This document shows positions 16,485-25,646 of a DNA stretch of 64,000 nt, piece after piece (positions within the stretch are counted from its first letter, which is position 1; each line of letters begins with the position of its first letter). Below the pieces are notes generated by a model. It was given only the letters and a program-made list of their open reading frames with translations, made no database searches and was not told the origin of the DNA. The stretch comes from Frigoribacterium faeni (GTDB lineage: Bacteria > Actinomycetota > Actinomycetes > Actinomycetales > Microbacteriaceae). The stretch spans positions 28,449 through 92,448 of the forward strand of contig NZ_BJUV01000014.1 of assembly GCF_007988805.1 (NCBI RefSeq), in the 5' to 3' direction. Both the position numbers and the translations under genes were made by a program.

Positions 16485-17876
16485 TTGCTCGACTCGCTCA
16501 CGCTGCGCGTCGCCTTCGGGGTCATCACCTTCACGCTCTTCCTGCTCTTCGCGTTCGTCACGTTCCGCAGCACGAGGTCGGCCTTCAGCTTCTGGTGGTG
16601 CGTGGCGCTCGTGCTCTTCATGGCCGGTTCCGTCGCCTACCTGCAGGACGGCACCGCCAACCAGATCTGGGGCAACCCGCTCGGCAACGGCGTCATCGTC
16701 GCCGGCGCCGCCTCCGTCTGGATGGCCAGCCGCTCCCTCCGCGTCCGACCCACCCCGTGGTGGCTCGTCGTGGGCCCGGCCACCGTCCTCACCACCGTGT
16801 CCAGCTTCGACTCGCCCGCCACCAACGACTGGTCCGGCGGACCCCTCTACCTGTCACTGATGGGCGTCCTCATCGGCCTCTCCACCCGCGAGATCGTCCT
16901 CATCGACCCCGGACTCTCCCGCACCCGCTGGCCGCTCATCCTCTCCTCCGGCGCCCTCTCCCTGTACTACCTCGTCCGCTTCGTCGTGTTCCTCGTGGAC
17001 GGACCGCGCAGCGACGTCTTCGTCGCGTTCTTCGGAACGCCTTCGACGACCCTCATCACCCTGCTGCTCCTCGTCGTCGTGTCGTTCAGCATGGCCTCCC
17101 TCAGCGGCGAGCAGACGTCGAAGGCGTTCGCCGCCCGCGCCGCCCGGTCACGTCAGGAGCTCGTCGACGGAGGCGCCGTCCAGCGCCGCCTCCTCCCCCA
17201 GTCCACCCCCGACCTGCCCGGCTACGACGTCGCCGGCGCCTGCGTCCCCAGCGGCGCCGTCAGCGGCGACTTCTTCGACTGGCAGCGGACCCCGCGCGGG
17301 CTCGTGGCGACCCTCGCCGACGTCATGGGCAAGGGCGTCGGCGCCGCCATGATCGCCGCGACGGTCCGGGCCTCCCTCCGCGCCGCCCAGCCGTCCCGCG
17401 GCCCCGGCCACACGATGACCGTCGTCGACCAGGCCGTCGAACCCGACCTCGGCGCCAACGAGGCCTTCGTCACCCTGTTCCATGTGCAGCTCGACGCGGA
17501 GACCGGCGAGGTCCAGGTCGTCGACGCCGGCCACGGCCTCGGCATCATTTGCCGTGCCGACGGCACCCGGGACGTCATCCCCTCTCTGAACCTGCCCCTC
17601 GGGGTCTACGGGACCCAGTCCTGGGCGACGAGCACCGCCCGCCTCGACCCCGGCGACCTCCTCCTCATCTGCAGCGACGGGGTCCTCGACCTCTTCGACG
17701 ACGACACGGAGCCGCTCGCCCGAGCCGCCGACACGGCCACCGCCGCGGAGCCGACGGCGGCCGGAGCGGTGATGAGCATCGCGAACCTCGCCTCACAGGG
17801 CAACTACCCCGACGACGTGACCGTCGTGGCCATCCGCCGCGACACCGACGACACGGTGACGCCTGGCCGTCTCTGA
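16485..17876 (+). CDS. membrane-anchored PP2C-type serine phosphatase (SpoIIE/RsbU domain)
   Basis: A 463-residue protein. The first ~210 residues hold about seven hydrophobic segments (a 7TM-like sensor). A linker with QRRLLPQSTPDLPGYDVAGACVP follows, then the SpoIIE/PP2C catalytic domain: GDFFDW, LADVMGKGVGAAMIAA (metal Asp), VDAGHGLGIICRADG and LLLICSDGVLDLFDDD (metal Asp). Such proteins dephosphorylate anti-sigma-factor antagonists in partner-switching control of stress sigma factors. I use TTG 16485, 6 bases after AGGGGAA; no ATG or GTG in frame fits the first helix. No anti-sigma gene is adjacent. Confidence 0.85.
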   Translation: MLDSLTLRVAFGVITFTLFLLFAFVTFRSTRSAFSFWWCVALVLFMAGSVAYLQDGTANQIWGNPLGNGVIVAGAASVWMASRSLRVRPTPWWLVVGPATVLTTVSSFDSPATNDWSGGPLYLSLMGVLIGLSTREIVLIDPGLSRTRWPLILSSGALSLYYLVRFVVFLVDGPRSDVFVAFFGTPSTTLITLLLLVVVSFSMASLSGEQTSKAFAARAARSRQELVDGGAVQRRLLPQSTPDLPGYDVAGACVPSGAVSGDFFDWQRTPRGLVATLADVMGKGVGAAMIAATVRASLRAAQPSRGPGHTMTVVDQAVEPDLGANEAFVTLFHVQLDAETGEVQVVDAGHGLGIICRADGTRDVIPSLNLPLGVYGTQSWATSTARLDPGDLLLICSDGVLDLFDDDTEPLARAADTATAAEPTAAGAVMSIANLASQGNYPDDVTVVAIRRDTDDTVTPGRL

Positions 17877-18320
17877 CTCCGGTCGGCCCCTGCATCCGGA
17901 CCCGCGCCTCCCACCCGCGACGGTTCGCCGAGCGAAGGCACGAAAGGCACGCGAGGCCGAAGGGACAGAGGTGAGGCCGACGTCACGTACCCCTACGCGG
18001 CGGCCCCACCCGAGAGCAGGAGGACCCGAATCCCTGTACCCCGGTCTCGAACGACGTTCCGTCGCACGATCCGCCGCACAAGGTACGCGTCTTCACGGAG
18101 TCGTGCTTGGTTTTCGTTCGAGGTCGAACGAGAAGTCGGTGGCGCCCTCCGGTTCGGGCCGGAGGACGCCGTGCCTCCCGACAGCTCGTGGGGTTTAGCC
18201 AACACATGTCATTTGGGTGGATCAGGGCTAGGTAGTCCCGGGGAGGCAGCCCTGAACGGTAGTCCTCGACGTCTCCGGCGATCACAGGTTCGGCGTCCCC
18301 CACCTCCGCCGTGACGCGGA
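17877..18320. other. gene-free spacer
   Basis: I see no gene I can support. A 106-codon minus-strand frame (17983-18303) begins MGDAEPVIAGDVEDYRSGLPP but turns into Arg/Pro/Cys-rich translation with no family resemblance. The region contains a TTCGTTCGAGGTCGAACGAG inverted repeat near 18116-18135 (arms TTCGTTCGA and TCGAACGA) of unknown meaning. Confidence 0.4.
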
Positions 18321-18938
18321 TCAGCCCTCGGCGGCCCGCGTCAGCGCGGCCAGCACCTCGCCCATGACCTCGCCCGGAGTCACCTCGCCGGTGGCCGGCG
18401 AGTCGAACGCCGAACCGAGGGCGACATCGATCAGGAGGCGCGCCAGGGTGTCCGAGGTCAGCCCGGTCGCCTGCACCGTGCCTCCCTGGAAGACCTGCTC
18501 GATCAGGCCCCGCAGCTTCTCGAGCACCGCCCGCCGCTGCTCGACGAACACGACCATGACCCGCTCGTCGGCGAGCGCCTGCGACCGGAACTCCGACATC
18601 AGCGCGAAGTCCTCGGCCTGACCCGGGCCGTACGGCTCGAACGCCCGGCGCACCGCGTCGGGCAGCGACGTGAGGGCCGTGCCGGGCAGCATCATGTCGT
18701 CGAGCGCCCGCAGCGCCGCGTCCGTCTCGCGACGCAGCAGCTCGACGACCAGGTCGGCCTTCGACGCGAAGTTCGAGTAGACCGCGCCCTTGCTGAAGCC
18801 GGCCTCGCGGGCGACCTCGTCGAGGGTCGTGGTGTGCACTCCCCCGGTCGAGAAGAGCCGGGCCGCGGCGACGAGCAGGCGCTCGCGGACCTCCGCCTTG
18901 GGCGGTCGAGTCGTGGGCGCATCGGCGGAGCTCACCAT
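18321..18938 (-). CDS. TetR family regulator
   Basis: A 205-residue regulator. The DNA-binding domain RERLLVAAARLFSTGGVHTTTLDEVAREAGFSKGAVYSNFASKADLVVELL (about residues 19-68) is a full TetR HTH with the 'G.Y.nF.sK..L' closing helix. The C-terminal half is helical with GLIEQVFQGG and LARLLIDVALGSAFDSP, resembling AcrR-type ligand pockets. It is monocistronic, lying between the 17.9-18.3 kb spacer and the RpiR gene. The regulated target is not evident. Confidence 0.85.
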   Translation of the reverse strand: MVSSADAPTTRPPKAEVRERLLVAAARLFSTGGVHTTTLDEVAREAGFSKGAVYSNFASKADLVVELLRRETDAALRALDDMMLPGTALTSLPDAVRRAFEPYGPGQAEDFALMSEFRSQALADERVMVVFVEQRRAVLEKLRGLIEQVFQGGTVQATGLTSDTLARLLIDVALGSAFDSPATGEVTPGEVMGEVLAALTRAAEG

Positions 18939-19008
18939 GACCCCGAGCCTAGGGGACGCCTGCCGCCCGATCGCGGAGGGCTGTCCACGATGCGCAGCAG
19001 GTGCCGTC

Positions 19009-19902
19009 CTACTCGAGCTCGGCGAGGTCGGCGTAGAGCCCGGTGATGTCGCCGATGCGCGTCCGGCCCCGGCGCGGATGCTCGGCCAGCACCGCCGAGG
19101 CGAGCAGCGCGGCCAGGCTCATCGCGGCCGCGTAGCTGTCGAACGGCGACGGGCTGTCGACGGGGCACTCGAGTCGCAGCACTCCGGTCGCGCGCGCGGT
19201 CACGTCGCCGATCATCACGACGGGCACCCCCTGCTCGACGAGCGCTCCGACCAGCCCGGCGAACCCCGCCGGACGACGCCGGAACCCCACCAGCACGACC
19301 ACGTCGCGCGCACCGAGCCCGGCGAGCTCCTCGCCGATCGACTGCCCGGGCTGCGGGGCCAGCCGCACGTCGTCGCGTGCCTGCACGAGCTGCTGCCGCA
19401 GGTGCGACGCCACGGGGTAGCTGTTGCGGAACCCGGCGACGACGACCCGGTCGGCTCCGGCGATCAGCCGCGCGGCCGTCTCGAGACGTCCGTCGGCGAG
19501 ACCGTCGAGCATCCGCTGCAGGTTGCGGTGCTCGGCCGCCGCGTGCTGCGCGAGATCCGAGGAGGCGCTGGCCGAGCCGATCGGCACGCCCCGGCTCCGC
19601 GACGCGCGCGCCTGGTCACGCACCTCCTGCGCGTCGGTGAAGCCCAGACGGCGGAACAGCCGTGACACGGTGGCCTTCGAGACCCCGCTCCGCTCGGCGA
19701 TCTCGGTCGCCGTGTAGACGGCGAGATCGTCGAGGTGGTCGAGGATGAAGTCGGCGGCCCGCTGCTCGCGCGGGCTCAGGGCGCCGTAGCCGGAGTCGAT
19801 CCGGTCGCGGATGCCGCCGACGGAGCCGGGCTCGGAGCCGGGCTCGCTGCCGGGCTCGGATGTGCTCGCGCCGGCGCCCGCGTCGCCCTCGGCATCCGTC
19901 AC
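19009..19902 (-). CDS. RpiR family regulator of the purine/allantoate operon
   Basis: A 297-residue MurR/RpiR-type regulator. After a short N-terminal tail with three SEPG repeats comes the HTH (LSPREQRAADFILDHLDDLAVYTATEIAERSGVSKATVSRLFRRLGF) and then a SIS sugar-isomerase-like domain (DRVVVAGFRNSYPVASHLRQQL, DVVVLVGFRRRPAGFAGLV). Its GTG (19902) overlaps the TGA of the upstream amidohydrolase gene (GTGA), so it is the last gene of the operon. RpiR proteins control allantoin/oxalurate genes in Klebsiella (HpxU), which fits the neighbourhood. The ligand is unknown. Confidence 0.85.
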   Translation of the reverse strand: MTDAEGDAGAGASTSEPGSEPGSEPGSVGGIRDRIDSGYGALSPREQRAADFILDHLDDLAVYTATEIAERSGVSKATVSRLFRRLGFTDAQEVRDQARASRSRGVPIGSASASSDLAQHAAAEHRNLQRMLDGLADGRLETAARLIAGADRVVVAGFRNSYPVASHLRQQLVQARDDVRLAPQPGQSIGEELAGLGARDVVVLVGFRRRPAGFAGLVGALVEQGVPVVMIGDVTARATGVLRLECPVDSPSPFDSYAAAMSLAALLASAVLAEHPRRGRTRIGDITGLYADLAELE

Positions 19903-21200
19903 GCGTCCGCGCCCGCGTGCCGCGCCGCGAGCGCCCGCACCGCGGCGTCGAACGCGTCGAGCGCGACGGCGACGTCGCCCTCGGTCACGATCTCGTCGGG
20001 GTGGTGACTGATGCCGCCGTTGCCGCAGCGGACGAAGAGCATCGCCCAGTCGGTCAGCTCGGCGACGGCCATGGCGTCGTGCCCGGCCTTCGAGAAGAGG
20101 GTCATCGGGTCGGCGTCCCCGGTCGCCACGATGCCGTCGCGCACGACCTCGGCGAGGTGCCTGCTCGCGACCACGGCCGGAGCCGAGTGCGTCTCGTGCG
20201 CCTCGAAGATGAGCCCGCGGGTCGCGGCCGTCTCCGCTGCGGCCGCCTGGATGGCGGCCCAGACCTCGTCGCGCCGGTCGTCGTGCTCGGCCCGCAGGTC
20301 GAGGCTGAACTCCACCAGCCCCGGGATGACGTTGACCCCGCCCGGGAACGCCTCGAGCCGCCCGACGGTGGCGATGCAGCCGGCGTCGCGTGCGAGACGC
20401 TCGACGGCGAGCACCACCTCGCTCGCTCCGGCCAGGGCGTCGTGGCGACGGTGGAACGGCACCCCGCCCGCGTGCCCGGCGACGCCGGTCATGGTCAGCT
20501 CGAACCGCCGCGCTCCGGCGATGGACGACACGACGGCGAGCGCCCGGTCGGCCTCCTCGAGGTACGGCCCCTGCTCGATGTGCGCCTCGAGGTACCCCAC
20601 GACGGAGTCCCGAGGAGGCGCGGCCTCCCCCACCGCCTCGGGGTCGAGCCCGAACGCGACGAACGCGTCGCGCAGGCTCACGCCCTCCGCGTCGGCCAGC
20701 TGCCACCAGGCGTCGTCCCAGGTGCCGGCGACGGCGCGCGAGCCGAGCAGGGCGGTGCCGAAGCGGGTGCCCTCCTCGTCGCCGAACGCGAGCACCTCGA
20801 CGGCGAACGGGAGCCGGACGCCCTCGGCGTTCAGCCGCTCCACGACCGCGATCGCGAGCAGCACGCCGAGGATCCCGTCGTAGCGGCCGGCGTCGGGCAC
20901 CGTGTCGAGGTGCGAGCCGAGCAGCAGCGCGGGCGCCCCGGGCTCGGCGCCCTCGTAGCGTCCGCGCTGGTTGCCCGCGGCGTCGCGCCAGGTGGTCATG
21001 CCGGCCTGCTCCATCCAGCGCCCGGCCATCTCGTTCACCCGGGCGTGCTCGGGGCTGAGGTAGACGCGCGTGATGCCGGTGTCGCTCGACGAGACGGCGG
21101 CGAGCACGTCACAGCGCTCGAGCACGGTGCGCGCCTCGTCGAGGGCCGGGGCGCCGGTCGAGGGCGGGACCTGCGGGCCGGGGGCGGTCTCGGGGCTCAC
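19899..21200 (-). CDS. allC: allantoate amidohydrolase (M20/AllC-like)
   Basis: A 433-residue di-metal amidohydrolase of the M20 group. Metal-site motifs appear in order: GSHLDTVPDAGRYDGILGVL (His, Asp), AFGDEEGTRFG (Glu pair), YLEAHIEQGPYLEE (His), and the terminal GNGGISHHPDEIVTEGDV (His). The lid dimerisation segment has VAGHAGGVPFHRRHDAL. These are shared by allantoate amidohydrolase, ureidoglycolate amidohydrolase and N-carbamoyl-amino-acid hydrolases; the purine context favours allantoate, releasing ammonia to give ureidoglycine. It starts at GTG 21200, overlapping the upstream PucG stop. One alternative role is ureidoglycine or carbamoyl hydrolysis. Confidence 0.8.
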   Translation of the reverse strand: MSPETAPGPQVPPSTGAPALDEARTVLERCDVLAAVSSSDTGITRVYLSPEHARVNEMAGRWMEQAGMTTWRDAAGNQRGRYEGAEPGAPALLLGSHLDTVPDAGRYDGILGVLLAIAVVERLNAEGVRLPFAVEVLAFGDEEGTRFGTALLGSRAVAGTWDDAWWQLADAEGVSLRDAFVAFGLDPEAVGEAAPPRDSVVGYLEAHIEQGPYLEEADRALAVVSSIAGARRFELTMTGVAGHAGGVPFHRRHDALAGASEVVLAVERLARDAGCIATVGRLEAFPGGVNVIPGLVEFSLDLRAEHDDRRDEVWAAIQAAAAETAATRGLIFEAHETHSAPAVVASRHLAEVVRDGIVATGDADPMTLFSKAGHDAMAVAELTDWAMLFVRCGNGGISHHPDEIVTEGDVAVALDAFDAAVRALAARHAGADA

Positions 21201-22531
21201 GCTGCGCCTCCTGCGGTCCCGTCCGTCGACGCCGCCTCGGGCGCGATCGTGCCCGCGTCGGCCCGGGTCTCGACCGGCGAGCTCGCCGCGGCCCGGTCGG
21301 CGTCGGCGTAGACGTCGTACGCCGCACCGACTCCGCCGCCGGTCGTGACGGGGGCTCCGGCGCGGCGCAGCACGGCCTCGAGCGCCGAGAGCGTGGTGAG
21401 CACGGTGTCGCGGCGCGCGTTGTAGCCCATGGTCCCGATGCGCCAGACCTTGCCGTGCAGCGGACCGAACGAGGTGCCGATCTCGATGCCGAAGTCGGTC
21501 AGCATCGCGCCGCGCACGGCGTCGCCGTCGACGCCGTCGGGGATGACCACCGCGACGACGTTGTTCATCTTGTGCTCGAGGTCGCCGAACACCTCGAGGC
21601 CGAGCCCCTGGACGCCGGCGAGCATGGCCGAACCGTGCAGCGCGTGGCGGGCGACGGTCTGGTCGAGGCCCTCCTCGACGACGAGGCGGGCGCACTCGCG
21701 CGCCCCGTAGAGCATGGTCGTCGCCTCGGTGTGGTGGTTCAGCCGCTGCGGGCCCCAGTAGTCGAAGATCATCGCGAGGTCGAAGTAGTTCGAGGCGATG
21801 CGGCGCGAGCTGGTCACGTCGCCCTCGGTGCGGATGCCGGCCTCGACGGAGGCGCGCGACCGGATGGCCTCGACGGCCCGGGCCGAGAAGGTGGCCGGCG
21901 CCGAACCGGACGGACCGCCCAGGCACTTCTGCAGCCCCGCGGTGACGGCGTCGAGCCCGAGGGCGTCGGTGTCGAACGCGTTGCCCGAGATCGAGGCGGT
22001 GACGTCGGTGTAGAAGAGCACGCCGTGCTGCGCGCAGACCTCGCCGAGACCCTCGAGCGGCTGGGCGACGGTGGTCGAGGTGTCGCCGTGCACGACGGCG
22101 AGCAGCTTCGGCTTCACCCGCTCGATCGCGGCGGTGATCGTCTCGAGCGGGAAGACCTGGCCCCACGGCACCTCGATCACGTGCACCTCGGCGCCGCAAC
22201 GCTCGGCGATCTCGCGCAGCAGGTGCCCGAAGCGTCCGAAGACCGGCACGAGCACCCGGTCGCCGGGCTCGATCAGCGAGACGAGCGCGGCCTCGATGCC
22301 GGCCCGCGACGTGCCGTCGACGAGCACGGTCTGCTCGTTCGCGGTCTGGAACACCTCGCGGTAGAGGGCCTGGGTCTCGTCCATGTAGGCGGTCATCGCC
22401 GGGTCGTACTGGCCGACGAGCTGCGCCGACATCGCACGCAGCACGCGCGGATCGGCGTTGATCGGGCCGGGGCCCATCAACAGGCGAGCGGGCGGGTCGA
22501 TCTGCTGGAAGACTCGTTTCACCCGCCCCAT
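21197..22531 (-). CDS. pucG: ureidoglycine-glyoxylate aminotransferase-type class V aminotransferase
   Basis: A 444-residue class-V PLP aminotransferase. Typical parts are RLLMGPGPINADPRVL at the N-terminus, LVDGTSRAGIEAALVSLIEPGDRVLVP, the Asp of LFYTDVTASISG and the PLP-lysine loop TAGLQKCLGGPSGSAP. The WGPQRLNHHTEATTMLYGARE and RIGTMGYNARRDTVL segments fit the PucG/alanine-glyoxylate group. In purine catabolism PucG transfers the amino group of ureidoglycine to glyoxylate, giving glycine and oxalurate. ATG 22531 is chosen from alignment of the N-terminal arm. A 30-residue Ala/Ser tail follows the domain. It is coupled to allC by a GTGA overlap. Confidence 0.85.
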   Translation of the reverse strand: MGRVKRVFQQIDPPARLLMGPGPINADPRVLRAMSAQLVGQYDPAMTAYMDETQALYREVFQTANEQTVLVDGTSRAGIEAALVSLIEPGDRVLVPVFGRFGHLLREIAERCGAEVHVIEVPWGQVFPLETITAAIERVKPKLLAVVHGDTSTTVAQPLEGLGEVCAQHGVLFYTDVTASISGNAFDTDALGLDAVTAGLQKCLGGPSGSAPATFSARAVEAIRSRASVEAGIRTEGDVTSSRRIASNYFDLAMIFDYWGPQRLNHHTEATTMLYGARECARLVVEEGLDQTVARHALHGSAMLAGVQGLGLEVFGDLEHKMNNVVAVVIPDGVDGDAVRGAMLTDFGIEIGTSFGPLHGKVWRIGTMGYNARRDTVLTTLSALEAVLRRAGAPVTTGGGVGAAYDVYADADRAAASSPVETRADAGTIAPEAASTDGTAGGAA

Positions 22532-22613
22532 GCTACGCAACCCGTGTTTCAGGCAGGTGAACTCCCGAGGGCGATCGAGCCGTCGGGCCGGCACCGGGCC
22601 GAGGAGGCGCGGT

Positions 22614-24332
22614 TCAACTCGGCCACGCCGCCGCCACCCCCAGCAGCGCCAGATCCGACCCCCGCGGCCCCACGAAGCAGAGCCCGACCGGCGCGCGGCG
22701 TCGAGATGCCCCGTCGGGGGCCCTCGAGGCGTCCCCCTGCCCCTGACGGGTCGCCTCGACGGGCACGTGGAGCACCGGCGCCGAGACGGCGGGCGCGCCG
22801 AGCACGCCGGCGACGCAGGTCAGTCCGAGTGTGGCCGAACGCACGGCGTCGACCTCGGCGGCCGTCGCGCTGAGCGAGGGCGCGGCCGACGACGCGCTCG
22901 GCAGCAGCAGCACCCGTCCGGCGAGCGTGGACTCGAGGCGGTGACGTTCGTGCTCGAGGGCGACCCGCGCCTCCTCGGCCTGCTGCGGTGAGATCGTCGA
23001 CCCGAACGCGAAGCGGGCGGCGACGTCGGGGGCGAGCTCGCCCGGATGGGCGGTGATCCAGGCGCCGTCGGACCGCCAGGCCTCGAAGGCCTGCCGCACG
23101 CGGAACAGCTCGAACAGGTGCGCGACGTCGCCGAGAGCGACCTCCTCGGGGCGGGCGACGGCTCCCGAGGCGACGGCCTCGTCGACGGCCGACGTGAAGG
23201 CGGCCCGCACCTCGGGCGACACCGGGGCGAGCAGCGTCGGGTCGACGACGAACGACGGCTCGACGCCCCGCTGCTCGGCCCTCGGCAGCGAGGTCGCGGC
23301 CGTGCGTCGGAGGGTGTCGACGTCGCGGGTCAGCCAGCCGACGGTGTCGAAGGTCGGGGCGAGCGGCAGCAGTCCGGTGCGGTCGACGGCGCCGTGCGTC
23401 GTGCGGATGCCCCAGAGCCCCTGGTACGACGCGGGCACCCGCAGCGATCCGCCCGTGTCCGTGCCGAGCGCGATGCTCGCCTGACCGAGCGCGACGGCCG
23501 TCGCGGGGCCGCTCGTCGAGCCGCCCGAGATCGCCCCGGGCACGGCCGGATTCGGCGGGGTGCCGTACGCGGAGTTGCGGCCGGCGATGCTGTACGCGAA
23601 CTCGTCGGTCCGGGCGATGCCGCGGAGATCGGCTCCCGCGTCGACCAGACGCTGCACCGCGGCGGCGTGCCGGGTCTCCGGCGTCGCGCCGGCGAGGTAC
23701 GCGGGCACGCCGGCGCCGATCGCATGACCGGCGACGGCGAAGAGGTCCTTGACAGCGACGGTCTCGCCGGAGAGCGGGCGGGTCGCATCGTCCGCCGAAC
23801 CGGGACCCGCAGGAGGCGCGGTGCCCGTCGACCCGTCGCCTCGCGCCCCCGAGACGAGCGGCTCCCCGACCACGCGCCAGACGCGACGGTCGATCGCGGG
23901 CGGCGGGGCCTGCACCTGCGCGGACGCGATGCGCCAGGGGCGGAGCGGGGCCTCGGCGAACGGCGCGCGTCGCCAGAGCTGCGTCACGACGCCGCGTCCA
24001 CCGCCGGCCGGCGCGTTCACCGACACGATCAGCGCGGCGTCGCCGTCGAGCACGCGCACGTGGCACTCGACCACGCGGCGGAGCGGGCCCGAGCCGCGCC
24101 TGCCGCGGAACGCCGTGATGGCGTCGTGACCGACGAGGAGACCGCCGGCGTCGGCGCGCATCACGGTCGCGGTCGGCTCGAAGGCCGCGGCGAGCGCCGG
24201 CTGGTCGTCGGCGGCGAGCGCGCGCTCGTAGGCGTCGAAGGCGGCGAGCAGGCCGTCGGGGAGGTCGCCCTCGACCGTGGTGGGGGTGGCGTCCGAGCCG
24301 ACCCGCGCCTCCTCGGGGACGCCGTCAGCCAC
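22614..24332 (-). CDS. AtzH/HpxZ-like NTF2 domain fused to amidase-signature enzyme (HpxZ-HpxY-like)
   Basis: 572 residues in two domains. Residues ~24-135 match the AtzH/HpxZ (DUF3225) NTF2-like fold: LLAAFDAYERALAADDQPAL, TVMRADAGGLLVGHDAITAFR and WRIASAQVQ. Residues ~185-572 form an amidase-signature enzyme with Lys195 in VAVKDLF, SGGSTSG near 269-275 and the nucleophile Ser296 in DTGGSLRVPA, i.e. an intact Ser-Ser-Lys triad. In Klebsiella the separate proteins HpxZ and HpxY act after ureidoglycine transamination, so oxalurate or a related carbamoyl compound is a likely substrate. GTG 24332 overlaps the upstream stop by 8 bases. No AtzG/HpxX partner is seen. Confidence 0.75.
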   Translation of the reverse strand: MADGVPEEARVGSDATPTTVEGDLPDGLLAAFDAYERALAADDQPALAAAFEPTATVMRADAGGLLVGHDAITAFRGRRGSGPLRRVVECHVRVLDGDAALIVSVNAPAGGGRGVVTQLWRRAPFAEAPLRPWRIASAQVQAPPPAIDRRVWRVVGEPLVSGARGDGSTGTAPPAGPGSADDATRPLSGETVAVKDLFAVAGHAIGAGVPAYLAGATPETRHAAAVQRLVDAGADLRGIARTDEFAYSIAGRNSAYGTPPNPAVPGAISGGSTSGPATAVALGQASIALGTDTGGSLRVPASYQGLWGIRTTHGAVDRTGLLPLAPTFDTVGWLTRDVDTLRRTAATSLPRAEQRGVEPSFVVDPTLLAPVSPEVRAAFTSAVDEAVASGAVARPEEVALGDVAHLFELFRVRQAFEAWRSDGAWITAHPGELAPDVAARFAFGSTISPQQAEEARVALEHERHRLESTLAGRVLLLPSASSAAPSLSATAAEVDAVRSATLGLTCVAGVLGAPAVSAPVLHVPVEATRQGQGDASRAPDGASRRRAPVGLCFVGPRGSDLALLGVAAAWPS

Positions 24333-25554
24333 GGTGCACCCCGGCGAAGTCGGCGACGCGGATGCGGGCGTGCACGCCGGTGACGAGGTCGACCACCTGC
24401 GAGATGTCGAAGTCGGTCGCAGCGCTGAGGTAGGCGTAGGCGAGGGTCTCGTCCATGCCGTAGCGGGCGCGGAGCAGAGCGATCGCGGCTCGGACGCAGG
24501 CACGCACCGCCTCGTCGAGGTCGGGGTCCATGCCGGTGGGCACGAGGTGGTCGGTGGTCTCGGCGAGCGGGCCGACGAGCTCGCCGAACTCCGCGACGGC
24601 GACGTCGTGCGGCACGAGGTCGAAGCGGACCGTGACGCGCAGCGAGGCCTCCATCGCGGTGAGCGCGACCTCGCCGTCGCCCTGCGCGAAGTGCGGGTCG
24701 CCGACGTAGGCGAGCGCGCCCGGCACCTGCACCGGCAGGTAGAGCGAGGCCCCCTCGGTGAGCAGGTTGATGTCGATGTTGCCGCCGTGCGCCCCGGGCG
24801 GCACCGAGTGCGGGCGGGTGCCGCCGGCGACGGCCACGCCCATGATGCCGAGGAACGGCCGGAGCGGGAACCGCACGACGTGCTCGCCGCCGGCGACGAG
24901 CGGCAGCGTGCCGACCAGGCCGTCCGTGCTCGCGGCGGCGCCGGGGGTGCCAGCGGCGCCGGGGGCGTTGGGGCTGCCGGGGCTGTCGGCGCGCGGCTCG
25001 CGGTCGACGGCGGCGAAGACGCTGACGTTCTCGGCGCCGAGCGGGTACTCGCCGGCGAGCGCCCCGCGGCCGTGGCGGTTCGAGACGATGCCGTACGGCA
25101 CCCTCGGCGTCGCCGTGAGCAGGGTGAGCTTGACGAGGTCGCCGGGCTGGGCGCCGCGCACCTCGATCGGACCGGTGACGACGTGCGGGCCGTCGACGGC
25201 GGCGTCGCGCCCCGAGAGGTCGGAGGCGGCGATCGCGACGGCGTCGAGCAGCACCTGGTCGGCGGGGACGCCGTGCGAGGCGAAGAAGGCGAGCGGGTCG
25301 CGGCCCTGGTCGTCGAGGACGCCCTCGTGACTCACCGTGTCGATCGTCACGGTCGACCCCGGCTCGACCGAGAGGACGGGAGCGTCGGAGGCGCACGGCA
25401 GTCGACCCCAGAGCGTCGTCCCCGGGGTGGCCGGCAGATAGACGTCGCCGGGCCTCTCCCCCTCGCCGGGCTGCAGGATCGGGACGGCGGGAACGGGTGC
25501 TGCGCCGGGCTCGGCTGCTGCGCCGGGCTGCGGGGCCGGTTGCTGGTCGGTCAT
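24325..25554 (-). CDS. acetamidase/formamidase family protein
   Basis: A 409-residue FmdA/AmdA-family amidohydrolase. Recognisable parts are 'v.pGstvtidtvSHEG', GPIEVRGAQPGDLVKLTLL, PFLGIMGVAV and PPGAHGGNIDINLL (the conserved 'p...GGN.D....l.eGs.lylPV'), then GDPHFAQGDGEVALTAMEAS (family 'GD.H..qGdGEv'). The His and Asp/Glu of the last motif line the metal site. ATG 25554 follows GAGAGG by 9 bases and heads the minus-strand operon. Formamide or a small catabolic amide is the expected substrate; in this operon an oxamate-like amide is possible. It has a Pro/Ala-rich N-terminal tail. Confidence 0.8.
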   Translation of the reverse strand: MTDQQPAPQPGAAAEPGAAPVPAVPILQPGEGERPGDVYLPATPGTTLWGRLPCASDAPVLSVEPGSTVTIDTVSHEGVLDDQGRDPLAFFASHGVPADQVLLDAVAIAASDLSGRDAAVDGPHVVTGPIEVRGAQPGDLVKLTLLTATPRVPYGIVSNRHGRGALAGEYPLGAENVSVFAAVDREPRADSPGSPNAPGAAGTPGAAASTDGLVGTLPLVAGGEHVVRFPLRPFLGIMGVAVAGGTRPHSVPPGAHGGNIDINLLTEGASLYLPVQVPGALAYVGDPHFAQGDGEVALTAMEASLRVTVRFDLVPHDVAVAEFGELVGPLAETTDHLVPTGMDPDLDEAVRACVRAAIALLRARYGMDETLAYAYLSAATDFDISQVVDLVTGVHARIRVADFAGVHRG

Positions 25555-25646
25555 GCGGCGGGGCCTCTCGATCGTGCGCACCCGGGTGCGGTCCGATCCC
25601 GGGTGGCTTCGACCCTAGTGACTCGGCCGTCCCTCCCGAGGGCGGT

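Noticed and set aside
16451..17974. 507-codon plus-strand frame
   Set aside because: Overlaps the SpoIIE phosphatase in another frame; Arg/Pro-rich shadow.
17983..18303. 106-codon minus-strand frame in the 17.9-18.3 kb spacer
   Set aside because: No recognised domain, no good ribosome-binding site and odd composition after the first 35 codons.
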